Made by a program: the position numbers and the translations under genes. From Sambucus nigra (lineage: Eukaryota; Streptophyta; Magnoliopsida; Dipsacales; Adoxaceae), in contig OX422221.1 in NCBI GenBank assembly GCA_949130495.1, forward strand, positions 481,295,659 through 481,359,658: a stretch of 64,000 nucleotides of DNA, written 5' to 3'. Numbering within the stretch: the first letter of the stretch is position 1; every line of letters begins with the position of its first letter. The notes under the pieces were generated by a model. It saw only the letters and a list, made by a program, of their open reading frames with translations. It had not been told where the DNA came from and did no database searches. Below are positions 24,767 through 34,237 of the stretch, in pieces.

Positions 24767-25000
24767 CTATTGATAATATTTGGGCAAATGTTCTGTGTTC
24801 CATGCATTCTTAAACTCCTCTCCCTCTAAGATTTCAATCCTATACGTCCCTGGTCGAACAACCTCTGTTACTCTGTAGGGTCCATGCCAGTTAGCCTCCA
24901 GTTTGTTGTGCTTTTGAATCACTTTCTTTAGCACATAGTCCCCCTCTTTCAAATCACATTTCTTTACTCTCTTGTTGTAGAACAGAGTTGTTCGTTGTTC
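24767..25000 (-). pseudogene. Element D integrase, C-terminal part
   Basis: Minus-strand frame with FYNKRVKKCDLKEGDYVL, then WHGPYRVTEV and AWNTEHLPKYYQ, ending at a stop at 24767-24769. This is the usual C-terminal end of Tat-type integrases (chain-closing GPY/F-like region and WN..HL.KYY tail). The upstream part of the same gene is at 31216-32050. The gap between them is filled by the pararetrovirus fragment. The reading frame is also shifted at the junction. Confidence 0.9.
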
Positions 25001-25004
25001 TTAT

Positions 25005-25424
25005 ACCACCGTATTTTTCTTCTACTTGGGCCATGTCTAGTCTAAGTTCATTAATAATGCTATCCATTTTAGATAGATTATGTCTTTCCATATTATTAAC
25101 GTAATTTGCTAAATTCTGTTGAAATTTATTAAAGTCTGTGTAGAAGGTGGTTAATCCTTCAGTCTTAGCTTTTAAGTCTAGATGCAAGTCTTTAACAAAG
25201 CTACTATTATAGTCTTGGGTAGCTGCTATTGATGTAGAAATTAAATTTAATCTTTCTAATATAAGTCTAGTTGCCTTAGCCGCGTTGGCAATCTCATTTT
25301 CATTTATCTTGTAATAAAATCTATCATCGTTTATTTTTTCTAAAATTCTTTGATAAAATTCGGATAAGGTCTGAATGGAGAGGTCTCTTGGTACCTCATT
25401 CCTGTTTGATCTAACTATCTCCAT
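25005..25424 (-). pseudogene. Viral ORF downstream of the 166-codon ORF, truncated by the junction
   Basis: Starts with ATG at 25424, overlapping the end of the upstream viral ORF by 14 bases. Such overlaps are typical of caulimovirid gene junctions. About 140 residues remain, mostly helical with heptad-like spacing. The frame then runs out of virus into D DNA and stops at 24954-24956 in retroelement sequence. It may be the N-terminus of the polyprotein or a separate virion-associated coiled-coil protein. No signature domain is visible. Confidence 0.6.
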
Positions 25425-25911
25425 TAGGAAGATAACTATCTAGTCTAGGGATAAGCTTAGCTTGTTCTTTAGTAAGTTTAATTAACTCACTGTCTTGATT
25501 TTTAATTAAAGTCTTAATTTCTAAAATGTCTTTGTTAAGGACTTCTATATGATTATTCTTATTATTTATTTCTTGTAACACGTGTACTAAGTCTATTGGG
25601 ATTTGATTATCTATGCCTAATAATCTTTTAGAGATATTTTTTATCTCTGTTTCTAAGATTTGAGTGTCTTTTATTAATTGTCTTAATATAAGCAGTATAC
25701 ACTTATTTTGGTCTATTATGCTATTAATAGCACTAGCAGTAACTTGTCTACTGTCTGCGTGTTTGGCTGGGATGTGTTCAATATGTGAATAACCGTCTAT
25801 GTGTGTGGTTAAACAACCTTCTGAGTCTAAATCAGTTATGGGTATAGGCTGGTATTCTGGGTTGGATCCAAAAATATCTTGGTAAATGCGAGGGATAAAT
25901 CCCAAGGGCAT
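25411..25911 (-). CDS. Viral ORF of 166 codons after the primer site
   Basis: Intact minus-strand frame beginning ATG 38 bases downstream of the primer-binding site. The first 55 residues hold PRIYQDIFGSNPEYQPIPI, then come His-containing and Ile/Leu/Lys-rich helices (residues about 60-150) with coiled-coil character. It is a plausible first downstream ORF of a caulimovirid genome, comparable by position and size with the small virion-associated or accessory ORFs. I do not recognise it by motif. It ends in a 14-base overlap with the next viral frame. Confidence 0.6.
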   Translation of the reverse strand: MPLGFIPRIYQDIFGSNPEYQPIPITDLDSEGCLTTHIDGYSHIEHIPAKHADSRQVTASAINSIIDQNKCILLILRQLIKDTQILETEIKNISKRLLGIDNQIPIDLVHVLQEINNKNNHIEVLNKDILEIKTLIKNQDSELIKLTKEQAKLIPRLDSYLPNGDS

Positions 25912-25949
25912 TAAAGTCTTTTTACCGTATATCTAAAAGGAACGTCTTA

Positions 25950-25963
25950 TGGCTCTGATACCA
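25950..25963 (-). promoter_or_regulatory. Viral primer-binding site (tRNA-iMet)
   Basis: The minus strand reads TGGTATCAGAGCCA, the canonical caulimovirid primer site for minus-strand DNA synthesis and the conventional genome origin. About 55 bases upstream in viral sense (about 26008-26023) lies TGGTATCAAGAC, a second, imperfect copy of the same motif in similar context. The non-coding stretch 25912-26230 holds nothing else that I recognise. Confidence 0.9.
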
Positions 25964-26230
25964 GAATTGGGTTTTGGTCGGAATTTGGTGAGGTTCTTAA
26001 ATCTTTAAAGTCTTGATACCAATTTTGGGTCTGAATTATAAATTTTTTAATTATATAGTCTTAAACTAAGTTTTTAGAGTAAGACAAGAGGGGGACCATC
26101 TAGAGCAAATAACAAAAGTCTTTGGGACCACGGGGGACCACAATGTCTTTTAACTTCTTCTAAGTTTTGGGGAATATTAATTCTTACCCCAAAGATTTCT
26201 AAAGTCTTTTAAGCTTATTTTAATGCTTAA

Positions 26231-26962
26231 TTAATCTGGAAGTCTAAGTGTGGAAGTTTCAGGGCTACTGCTACTTCTCAATCTTCTTCCGTCACTATCG
26301 TATTGGAATTCTGAATAGCGAGGATTATTTATATAAACAGTTTCTTCAGGGAGTCTAGAAATTGAAATAGGTCTTGATGGAAAATATTCTAGTCTTAAAT
26401 ACCTTATACGGTATCGTGGATTTATCTGTCTAGTTTCTTTATATATTTGATTAACAATATTAATTATACCGTTATCTATAAATTCGTTTAAATTATTATC
26501 ACCATAAGATGACAAAAATCTACGGTATGTTCTAGGGGCAGCTGTCTCTACGTTTTTAAGGAGAGGACGGATTCCTCCGGCTCTAATTAAAGTAGTCTTT
26601 GTTTCAGCTAACCTTTTTCGTCTAACAAATTTTAATACGTCTATATTGTCTTCAAGTATCCTAGTGTATTCTTGATATTTTTCAGGTCTTGATAGTTCTT
26701 CTGCAAAATCTTCAGTTCTTAGTTTTTGTCTAAAGAGATCTCGGATCCCTGTTCTAATTATTTCTATTCTAGGTACTTCTCTTCCTAGCCACTCGATGAT
26801 CTGGTATATGTATTTAAAAGTACCACCTGCATATACTAAAGCAGATTCTATACGTTCTTTATCTTTAGGGTTTATAAGAGTCCAGTCTTGAATTTCTCTG
26901 GTTAAGTCTAAGCTTGTTTGATTAACAAAATCTAAAAAGTCTTTTGTGATTTGTAGGCTCAT
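26231..26962 (-). CDS. Viral ORF of 243 codons between promoter and primer site
   Basis: Intact frame in viral sense starting at ATG 26962. The protein is basic and helical in its first 130 residues (WTLINPKDKERIESALVY, then KFVRRKRLAETKTTLIRAG), with an Arg/Tyr-rich middle (RYRIRYLRLEYF) and a Ser/Arg end. No membrane segment is seen. It lies downstream of the genomic promoter but upstream of the primer site, an unusual place for a long viral ORF. No family is recognised. Being open in an otherwise broken copy suggests either chance or a recent insertion. Confidence 0.6.
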   Translation of the reverse strand: MSLQITKDFLDFVNQTSLDLTREIQDWTLINPKDKERIESALVYAGGTFKYIYQIIEWLGREVPRIEIIRTGIRDLFRQKLRTEDFAEELSRPEKYQEYTRILEDNIDVLKFVRRKRLAETKTTLIRAGGIRPLLKNVETAAPRTYRRFLSSYGDNNLNEFIDNGIINIVNQIYKETRQINPRYRIRYLRLEYFPSRPISISRLPEETVYINNPRYSEFQYDSDGRRLRSSSSPETSTLRLPD

Positions 26963-27363
26963 ATAAGATTCTTCTTAAAATAATAATATGTAAAGATAGT
27001 TAAGGGTTTGGTTCGAGTTATACCTTCCTTCTGGTCTGCAATATCTTTATCTTCTTCCCTTTGTCTCTTCATCTTTGTCACTATTCTTCTCCGGTCTCGG
27101 CCTCCTACAACTCTCTCTTTATGTGTCGCACCTCAATCCACTACTTTGGCGGTTGACCTGTTTCCTGCCTGTATGCCTTCACGCCTAACGCCCACCTGGC
27201 TAACGTCTCACGTCTAATCGGCAGCTGACGGAGGTTCACCAGTATAACACCTTGTGTGCTACACCAGAGGTTCCACACAATAGTCCTCTATGAACAGAAA
27301 GTTGGAGACAATTTGGAAAATAATAACAACTTATCATAAGAGATTTCTGGAAAAGAAAACACT

Positions 27364-27369
27364 TTTATT
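27364..27369 (-). terminator. Viral poly(A) signal
   Basis: AATAAA on the minus strand about 150 bases downstream of the TATA box. Another lies at 27442-27447. Poly(A) signals shortly after the cap site are expected for the terminally redundant pregenomic RNA of pararetroviruses, where the signal is skipped on first passage. Confidence 0.6.
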
Positions 27370-27515
27370 GCATATCATAAGTAATTACAACTCTCCCCTC
27401 TCCACTAACTATGAGAGGTTTACTCACTCATATACATATCATTTATTACAAGCATAGAAGTCTAGTTATCTCTCACTCTCTTACTCCTGATCCCATTCTA
27501 CAACTCCTACCACTC

Positions 27516-27524
27516 CCTTTTATA
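27516..27524 (-). promoter_or_regulatory. TATA box of the viral genomic promoter
   Basis: The minus strand reads TATAAAAGG in the intergenic region after the RNase H-linked ORF, the usual site of the caulimovirid genomic promoter. The cap site would be near 27490. Two AATAAA signals follow within about 155 bases. Confidence 0.7.
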
Positions 27525-27762
27525 GATCAAGGGTACATACAATGACTGGTAACCGGTAAATAAAAGAGATCCGATTTATGAAACATAATTATTAAAGGTC
27601 TATATTCTTCGAATCTTTTATTTTTCTGCTTTACCAAAAGCAGATTTGGCGTCTTGCAATCAGTCTTGACTCTTACTCCACTCTCCGTCTAAAAAGCAGC
27701 TATCTGGGTCCGTATGGGACCGGTCTGTCTTTATCGATGTCTCTTTGTAATAATGAAAGGAT

Positions 27763-29583
27763 TTAATGCAGAGCATCCTCAATCTCTAATAATTCTTCCT
27801 TTAACAAGGGTCCCATCTTCATCTTATCTGTGTACTCTGTGTCTTCTTCTTCCTTATCTTTGTTAAGTAGGGTATTGTTGCAAAATTCATCAATGAGACC
27901 AACGGTTCTAAGGCTGGCTGGCAAAGCTATCTCTACCATTTCCTTGGATTCTTTCTTGAGCCTTCCGTTGAATGGCTCATCTGCTTGGATTATTAGGTCT
28001 TCTTTGTGGTAGGCAGTGTACCACATGTCTTCTCCTGTCAATAACTCCATAATTTCTATAGTCTCCAAGGCTTGAGCAATCTGGAGCTTGGATTTATTAA
28101 TAATTAATTCCTTAGTCTCGTCTTCAGATAAAATCTGTATGTCTTCAAATATGTAACTGGAAAATCTAATAAGTCTAAATCCTTCGACTCTCATTCCCCT
28201 ACAGGAACTTGGAGCAATCTGATAGATTCTAGCAAATAGAGGAAGGAAGTCTTCAACCTTCTTGATATATTCATGGACTATTTTTCCAAGAACAACCGAG
28301 TCTTCAATGTCCTTTATCTGAACGAGTCCAATGAACCCGTGGTCTGCAAGAGTTATATGTGCCATTTCTGATTTTCCAAAAAGATATATTTTTGGAACGT
28401 CTTTGAAGAAACCTTTAATTATTAAGGCATCTCCATTTATTCCTGATAATAACATATTAAAATGATCAATAATGTTATTAGATTCTTTTTTAAAGTCTTC
28501 AGTTAATGGGAGATTATTATGACCAAATGGTATAACAATCTTTGTCTTAAATGTCTTTTTCTGATAACAGAAATCAGTTGGTCTAGTTTTGGAGGATTCT
28601 CCAAGAGTCTGAGCATAAGTCTGAATCTGAGGTCTAGGCACAGTATTACCACTGAGCTGGGTAACTGCGAGTCTCTGAGTTCTCATAAATCTGGCAATAG
28701 CTACCAAATTTTGTTTGAACTCGATCCAAAGTCTATTCTTTACGTTCCACCATATGGCAACTATAAGGGTATTTTCGTCTTCTGAGAATTCTCGTCTAAA
28801 TTTGATCAAGTCTGGGTATCTTTGATCGGGTCTATATTGAGGAAAATACATCTTCCCAATGAGTCTATTTTGAGAAATATATCCTTGTCTAGATTTTCCA
28901 GGAGGAACTAAGATATCATCGAAGTTCTCTAAGATTGGTCTTTCTTGAGAGTCTTGAATATGAGTTTGTCTTTGCGTTACACCAGCATTTGGTCTTACGC
29001 GTCTAAGATAGTCTGCAACGTCTTCTTTGTTCAGTCTATTTGCTCCAGAGGAACTCATGTCTTCTAGGTCTTCTGTTTGCAACATAAAACATGAAATTAT
29101 ATTAGTGTTAGAAAACATTGGCTCTCTTGATATAATGTCTGGAATGGTATTTTTACTTCCCTTAATATGAATGACAGAGAAGTCATAACCATTAAGCAAT
29201 TGCTGCCATCTAATGAGTCTATTAGTTCTTGATTTGGATAAATCTAAGTCTCTGAATTTTACTGCATAAGAAGAGTCTGTATAAACAGTAAAATGTTTAG
29301 GTCTAAGAAACAACATATATTTTTCTATTGCCCTTACTATCGCTAAAACTTCTTTTTCATGGGCAGTGTATCTTGTTTCTGGGTCTGTGAAAGTTCCAGA
29401 ACTATGTTTACACAGTTTCTTCTTTTTTGTCTGATGATCAATGGCAAAGTATACTGCTCCCCATTGCTTATCAGAGGCATCTGTTTCTACTATAAACTGA
29501 TCTTCTGCATTTGGCAGTTCAAGTAAAGGAATGTTCTTGACTGCATCTTTAATTTGTCTTATTACTTTAAAATCGTCTTCAGT
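27763..29583 (-). CDS. Viral RNase H fused in frame to a 430-residue unknown region
   Basis: The frame is open from just after a stop at 29584-29586 to 27763. RNase H motifs appear in order: VETDASDKQWGAVYFA, YTAHEKEVLAIVRAIEK, VYTDSSYAVKF and the closing IPDIISREP. With no stop the frame runs on through about 20 residues to a Met at 29058 (MSSSGANRL). It then covers 430 residues with FPQYRPDQRYPDLI, WWNVKNRLWIEFKQN, a Gly/Ile-rich middle and an acidic end (DKEEEDTEY). In some caulimovirids a separate ORF follows the polyprotein; here the two are continuous. The role of the C-terminal region is not recognised. Confidence 0.75.
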   Translation of the reverse strand, partial: TEDDFKVIRQIKDAVKNIPLLELPNAEDQFIVETDASDKQWGAVYFAIDHQTKKKKLCKHSSGTFTDPETRYTAHEKEVLAIVRAIEKYMLFLRPKHFTVYTDSSYAVKFRDLDLSKSRTNRLIRWQQLLNGYDFSVIHIKGSKNTIPDIISREPMFSNTNIISCFMLQTEDLEDMSSSGANRLNKEDVADYLRRVRPNAGVTQRQTHIQDSQERPILENFDDILVPPGKSRQGYISQNRLIGKMYFPQYRPDQRYPDLIKFRREFSEDENTLIVAIWWNVKNRLWIEFKQNLVAIARFMRTQRLAVTQLSGNTVPRPQIQTYAQTLGESSKTRPTDFCYQKKTFKTKIVIPFGHNNLPLTEDFKKESNNIIDHFNMLLSGINGDALIIKGFFKDVPKIYLFGKSEMAHITLADHGFIGLVQIKDIEDSVVLGKIVHEYIKKVEDFLPLFARIYQIAPSSCRGMRVEGFRLIRFSSYIFEDIQILSEDETKELIINKSKLQIAQALETIEIMELLTGEDMWYTAYHKEDLIIQADEPFNGRLKKESKEMVEIALPASLRTVGLIDEFCNNTLLNKDKEEEDTEYTDKMKMGPLLKEELLEIEDALH

Positions 29584-30604
29584 TCAATAAAAGGGATTAG
29601 TTTTGTCTGTTCCTTTTAATTTGGATGTTAATCTTTGTCTTTTTGAAGCAAGGTCTTTAATAAAGTCTGCAGCACAATTAAGCAATCCTAAAAATGATTG
29701 TAATTGTTTTCTATCTTTGAGTTGGTCTGGGAACTCAAGAATCTTTTTGGTTATGTGTTCTTCTAAGGATAATTTTCCTTTATTAATATGCATTCCCACA
29801 AAGTCTATCTCAGTCTGAAATAATTGCATTTTCCTTTCGGAAATAACAATACCATGTTTGTCTAATTCTAGAATAATCTTTTTAAGATGGTCTACATGCT
29901 CTATCTCAGTCTTACTAGCTACAAGAATATCATCTATGTAAACAAGACAAAATTCTGAATAAGGTCTAAATATATTATCCATTCTTCTTTGGAAAACTTG
30001 AGGAGCATTCAAGTATCCAAATGGCATGACTAGCCATTCGTATTTTCCTTGGGGCACACTAAAGGCTGTCCAAGTAATACTGTCTGGATGCATCTTAATT
30101 TGCCAGAAGCCTGATTTGCAATCAAAACTTACTGAATATAATTCTGTCTTCAATTAAATTAATCAAATTATTCTTGTCGGGTATCTTATAAGAATCAAAT
30201 TCACAATTCTTATTTAATTGTCTATAGTCTATAACCATGTGTCTTTTTCCTCTTTTACGTTCAGATTCATTTTGAACATAGAAGGCTAAACTATTATGTC
30301 TACTTTTAATTTCTCTAATAATGCCTAACTTGAGCATTTCATCTATGTCTTTCTTGAATTCTTCCCTATCTTCTTGTGAGTATCCTTTCTTATAGGTTCC
30401 ACCATTGATAGTGGCGTCTGGGTTAATAGGGATGATTTCACAATAGCTTTGGTCTTTATCCCACTTAGCAATGGGATTTTCTCCTAAAGTAGGCTAAGCT
30501 AGTTGCCTAATCTTTTCTTTTTCTACTTCTATATCCATTTTCTTCTGTTTGGATATGGCTTGAACCTGTAATAAGGTATGTTGGGCATGATCTAAAATGT
30601 CTTG
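29584..30604 (-). pseudogene. Viral reverse transcriptase, broken
   Basis: The N-terminal part is in 30122-30604 (MVIDYRQLNK motif), with a TAG near 30495. A frame change in a short T run near 30124-30127 passes to the frame of 29584-30153. That frame holds FDCKSGFWQIKMHP, PQGKYEWLVMPFG, the catalytic box VYIDDILVAS, and thumb/connection residues through LQSFLGLLN. A TGA at 29584-29586 separates it from RNase H. The motifs and order are caulimovirid rather than gypsy. Together with the TAA at 30605-30607 these breaks make the gene non-functional. Confidence 0.9.
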
Positions 30605-31211
30605 TTATATAAGTGTTATTTGCTTATAACACCTTTGGTCTGGACACTTACACTCTTTTTGTAAGGGTTTAGTATTGTCTAGGGCTTCTTGTTGGGTTGT
30701 AGGTCTAGGTCCACCATGCTCAGCTGAAGAACTCTGATGTTTAATGGGTTTATAATTGGGTTTGACCTGCATAAGGTCAAAGGCTGTCTTATGATCTATT
30801 AGAGGATCCTTAATATTAAAATCCTCTTGATCACTAATTAATATCTTATCGTTATACTGAGTATAAGGATGATATTTACTAATAAAGTCTTGTCCTAAAA
30901 TAATGTTTCCTGTGAAACTAGGACGCGGGTCCATTATCCAAAACCGATGATTAACGGTTTTGTTGGTCTGATTTCCTAATTTAAAATAAATAGGAATAGT
31001 CTGGAAGTATAAGGTAAATGGATCTCCATTAGCCACTTTACCATAGATTTCTTGAGTACTTTCTAAAAAGTAGTCTTCAGGGAAGGCATTAGCCTTACAA
31101 ATACTTTGAGAGCACCCTGTATCTTTAAAGGCTGAAAGTCTTTTAGGATAGTCTTTATGTTGAACAAACAATTCTACAAAACAAGCATGTGGTTTAGTAT
31201 AAATGCCTAAA
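30605..31211 (-). pseudogene. Viral aspartic protease region, joined to D integrase
   Basis: About 200 viral residues with KDTGCSQSIC (active-site D-T-G) and IILGQDFISKY, the pattern of caulimovirid retropepsins. A Cys-containing tail KECKCPDQRCYK follows, then a TAA. The viral reading frame happens to be in phase with the D integrase upstream (31216-31483), so the annotated open frame is a chance fusion of retroelement integrase and viral protease. The polyprotein part that should precede the protease (coat, movement) is absent. Confidence 0.85.
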
Positions 31212-31215
31212 TTAT

Positions 31216-32050
31216 TCTTTTCTTCCTCGAGCATATCCAAATCTAATCTTCTCATCAAGTCGCTGATAGGAGAATTGAAATTCAGCACTCTATGTGTTGG
31301 GAGGCCCAGCTCGGCAGGTATAACAGTTTCACTTCCAAATGCCAACATGTATGGAGATTCTCCTGTTGCTGCTCGTGGAGTAGTACGATAAGCCCACAGT
31401 ACAGAATGTAGCTCGTTGATCCAGTTTGCCTTCGCATCATCCAGTCTTTTCTTCAAACCATTTAGCAGCGTTCTGTTTGTCACCTCAGTTTTTCCATTGC
31501 TCTAGAGATAGCCTGGTGCAGAGTGGGTCTTCAATATGTTTGACTGATGACAATACGCAGTAAACTCCTCGTTGTCAAATTGGGTTCCATGATCAGTAAT
31601 GAATGCATAGGTAAGGCCATATCTACAAATGATATTCTTCCAAATAAATTGATACACCTTGTCATATGTCATTTCAATGAGAGGATCAGCTTCCACCCAC
31701 TTAGTAAAGTAGTCCACCGCGACTACGAGATATTTAAATTTTCCCCTGGTTGTTGGAAGTGGCCCGACCAAATCTATTCCCCACATGGTAAATGGCTAAG
31801 GGGAAGTAATGGGTGTTAACAGTGCTTGGGGAGCTCTTCGGATAGAGGAGAAGCGTTGACATTTGTCGCATTTTTTGGCATAGGCTATACAATCAGCTCT
31901 CATCGTTGGCCAATAGTATCCTTGTGTCATTATTCTTTGCAAAAGCGTTTGACCTGCTACATGGGCTCCACAGGACCCTTCATGGATCTCTTCGATCAAG
32001 TCTTTCACCTCGGAGGGATGCACACATCTTTGTAAACCTGCTATAATTCC
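31216..32050 (-). pseudogene. Element D integrase, N-terminal and catalytic parts
   Basis: Same frame as the rest of pol. The zinc-binding region HEGSCGAH...CDKCQRF (31796-32023) is followed by the catalytic core: MWGIDLVGPLP (first Asp), FITDHGTQF (second Asp), then NGLKKRLDDAK, WAYRTTPRAATGESPY and the linker ending LEEEKN at about 31216. TAG stops at 31796-31798 (where PWPFT is usual) and 31502-31504 (where PQSNG is usual) break it. It is cut by the pararetrovirus and ends at 24767. Confidence 0.9.
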
Positions 32051-33046
32051 TCATCTATCTAGAACACCATTAGTCAATACATATCGAACAGCTTTAAACT
32101 CTAATTTCTTGGCTACGAGTTTATCAGTTGGTAATATCCCTTCCTCGATGTATGCCCTGATAGGATCCATCCAAGATGGTCCTAAATCAAGGTTAATAAA
32201 GTTCATCATCAAATCTCCTTCTATGCTTCGACTAGCCAAGACTTCTATTGGGATTGTTCTTCGTAGCTCGGTGCGTGTGGCTGAGGCTAACCGAGCTAAA
32301 GCATCTGCTCGTGCATTCTCCAATATTGGTATTCTAATTATCTGTACTGCAATCAAGCTTGATAACATCTCCATTACTATTGCATGATACTTGATCATTA
32401 ATTCTCCTTTGGCTGCATATACCCCCAACATTTGATTCACGATTAGCTGTGAGTCACTCAATACGATAACCTGCTCTGCCCCCATGGTTTTTGCCAAACT
32501 AAGACCTGCAATCATGGCTTCATACTCAGCCTCATTATTAGAAGCCTTGAATTGGAAGCGCAAAGCATACTCCATATCAACCTCATCCGGGATGTTCAAA
32601 ACAATCCCTGCTCCACAGCCTGCAGTGCACGAAGATCCATCTACATACAAATTCCACACAAGTATATCATTATGAAACTCTTGGTTAGACAGAGTTCCTC
32701 GGTGGAATATTTGTTGCTTCCTTATATCCTCCTCTAGCACTTCTTGCTGCTCGTTGACCTTCTTCTCCTGCTCGTCAACCAATTTAAGTTGATCAGAGTT
32801 TAAATTTGATGATCCTGTATCATCCACAGGTTGGTCGGTATTCAGCTTTTGCTCCTCGGAGAGGTCAGGATAGGTGAACTCTGCTATAAAATCTGCTACT
32901 GCTTGCCCTTTAAGTGACGATCTAGGCTCATAAACTATGTCGTATTCACCAAGTTCTACTGCCCAGTACATCAGTCTCCCTGATTTTTCTAGTTTATTAA
33001 GAGCTTGCCTCAATGGCATATCAGTATACACCACTATGGTATGAGC
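32051..33046 (-). pseudogene. Element D RNase H end and second (archaeal-type) RNase H
   Basis: Opens after a TAA at 33047-33049 (at the Gln of the usual FQAH). It completes the first RNase H with DMPLRQALNKLEKSGRL and ADFIAEF. After an acidic/Gln-rich linker follows the extra RNase H: LYVDGSSCTAGCGAGIVL, NNEAEYEAMIAGL, LSDSQLIVNQM and ADALARLAS. This second RNase H is a hallmark of the Tat lineage. It ends at TGA 32051-32053, after which the frame continues into integrase. Confidence 0.92.
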
Positions 33047-34237
33047 TTAGAAGTATGGCCTCATTCTTCTACTTGCTTCGATCAATGCTAATGCCAACTT
33101 TTCCAGTCTTGGATATCTGATCTCTGCTCCTCGGAAGGCCTTGCTAGTGTAATAAATTAGTTTTTGCAATCCATCGTCTATTCTTATCAATGCTGAGCTA
33201 ACTACATTCTCCGAAACTGCCAGATACAAGTACAATCTCTCTCCCATCACTGGCCTGGACAACAATGGAGGTGCTCCTAGGTATTTCTTCAACTCTTGAA
33301 AGGCCTTCTCACATTCATCATTCCATTCAAACGTTTTTTGGAGTGTTTTGAAGAATGGGAGGCATCTATCAGTTGCTCGTGATACAAATCTGTTAAGTGC
33401 TGCAACTCGCCCTGTGAGACTTTTCTTTTCCTTCTTCTTCGTTAGAGATCGCAGCCCCAATAGAGCCTTGATCTTTTCAGGGTTTGCTTCAATACCTCGT
33501 TGGTTGACAATATACCCGAGGAACATGCCTTCTCGTACTCCGAATATGCATTTGGTAGGGTTCAGCTTCATTTGATATTTGTCTAATTGATCAAAGGTCT
33601 GGCCTAAGTCAATTAGATGATCAGCAGCTTTCTTGCCCTTTGTCAGCATATCGTCAACATAAACTTCCATATTGCAACTGATTTGTTTTGTAAACACCTT
33701 GTTTATCTGCCGCTGATATGTTGCACCTGCATTTTTCAAACCAAAAGGCATAACATTATAACAGTAAGTTCCCCTAGGGGTAATGAAAGAGGTACTCTCC
33801 CTGTCTTCAGGTTTCATTTTAATCTGGTTGTAACCAGAATAAGCATCCATGAAGCTCAACAGCTCGTGTCCCGAGGTAGCATCCACTAATTGATCAATTC
33901 GGGGCAAGGGAAAATGATCCTTTGGGCATGCCTTGTTGAGGTCGGTGAAGTCTACACACATCCTCCATTTATTGTTCTTCTTCTTCACCATCACCACATT
34001 TGCTAACCAATCTGGATATTTGACATCTTCAATAAAGTAGGATTTCTGGAGCTTCTCGACCTACTCTTGTATAGCTTGGTTCTTTTCGAGGCAGAACACT
34101 CTTCTTCTCTGCTTCACTGGCTTGATTTCCTTATTCACATTGAGCTCGTGACATAAGAAATTTGGGTCTATCCATGGCATGTCCTCGTGACTCCATGCAA
34201 AAGTTTGTTTTTTGCTTTTTAGGAAAAATATCAATTC
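33047..34237 (-). pseudogene. Element D reverse transcriptase and first RNase H
   Basis: In frame from the protease region, with a TAG at 34061-34063. RT motifs: MCVDFTDLNKACPKDHFPL, FMDAYSGYNQIKM, YNVMPFGLKNAGATYQR, and YVDDML as the catalytic box, then GYIVNQRGIEANPEK. RNase H begins around LYLYLAVSENVVSSALIR and RYPRLEKLALALI. The DLNKACPKD wording is typical of Tat/Retand-type elements. Ends at TAA 33047-33049. Confidence 0.93.

Larger units (their letters stand above)
26963..27762 (-). other. Viral intergenic region
   Basis: Non-coding 0.8 kb between the RNase H-linked ORF and the 243-codon ORF. It carries the TATA box, two AATAAA signals and a leader with short frames. The 69-codon plus-strand frame at 27008-27217 is antisense chance. 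AGAC tetramers (viral sense) are frequent here as in the coding parts. Confidence 0.7.
25005..31211 (-). mobile_element. Endogenous pararetrovirus fragment (Caulimoviridae), minus strand
   Basis: 6.2 kb inserted in D's integrase gene. It encodes, in viral sense, protease, reverse transcriptase and RNase H of caulimovirid type. It also has a TATA promoter with downstream poly(A) signals, a tRNA-Met primer site and three further ORFs. The order shows a circular genome opened inside the polyprotein region. One end lies just upstream of the protease, the other shortly after the start of the ORF following the primer site. Movement and coat protein regions are missing. Both junctions show TTAT (25001-25004 and 31212-31215), either a short duplication or microhomology. 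Genus is not resolved. Broken frames show that it is a non-functional relic. Confidence 0.9.

Noticed and set aside
27830..28785. Plus-strand frames inside the viral RNase H-linked ORF
   Set aside because: Shadows of the minus-strand coding frame, with no motif.
30605..31483. A single 292-codon gene joining integrase and protease
   Set aside because: The frame is a chance fusion across the D/virus junction; its two halves belong to different elements.
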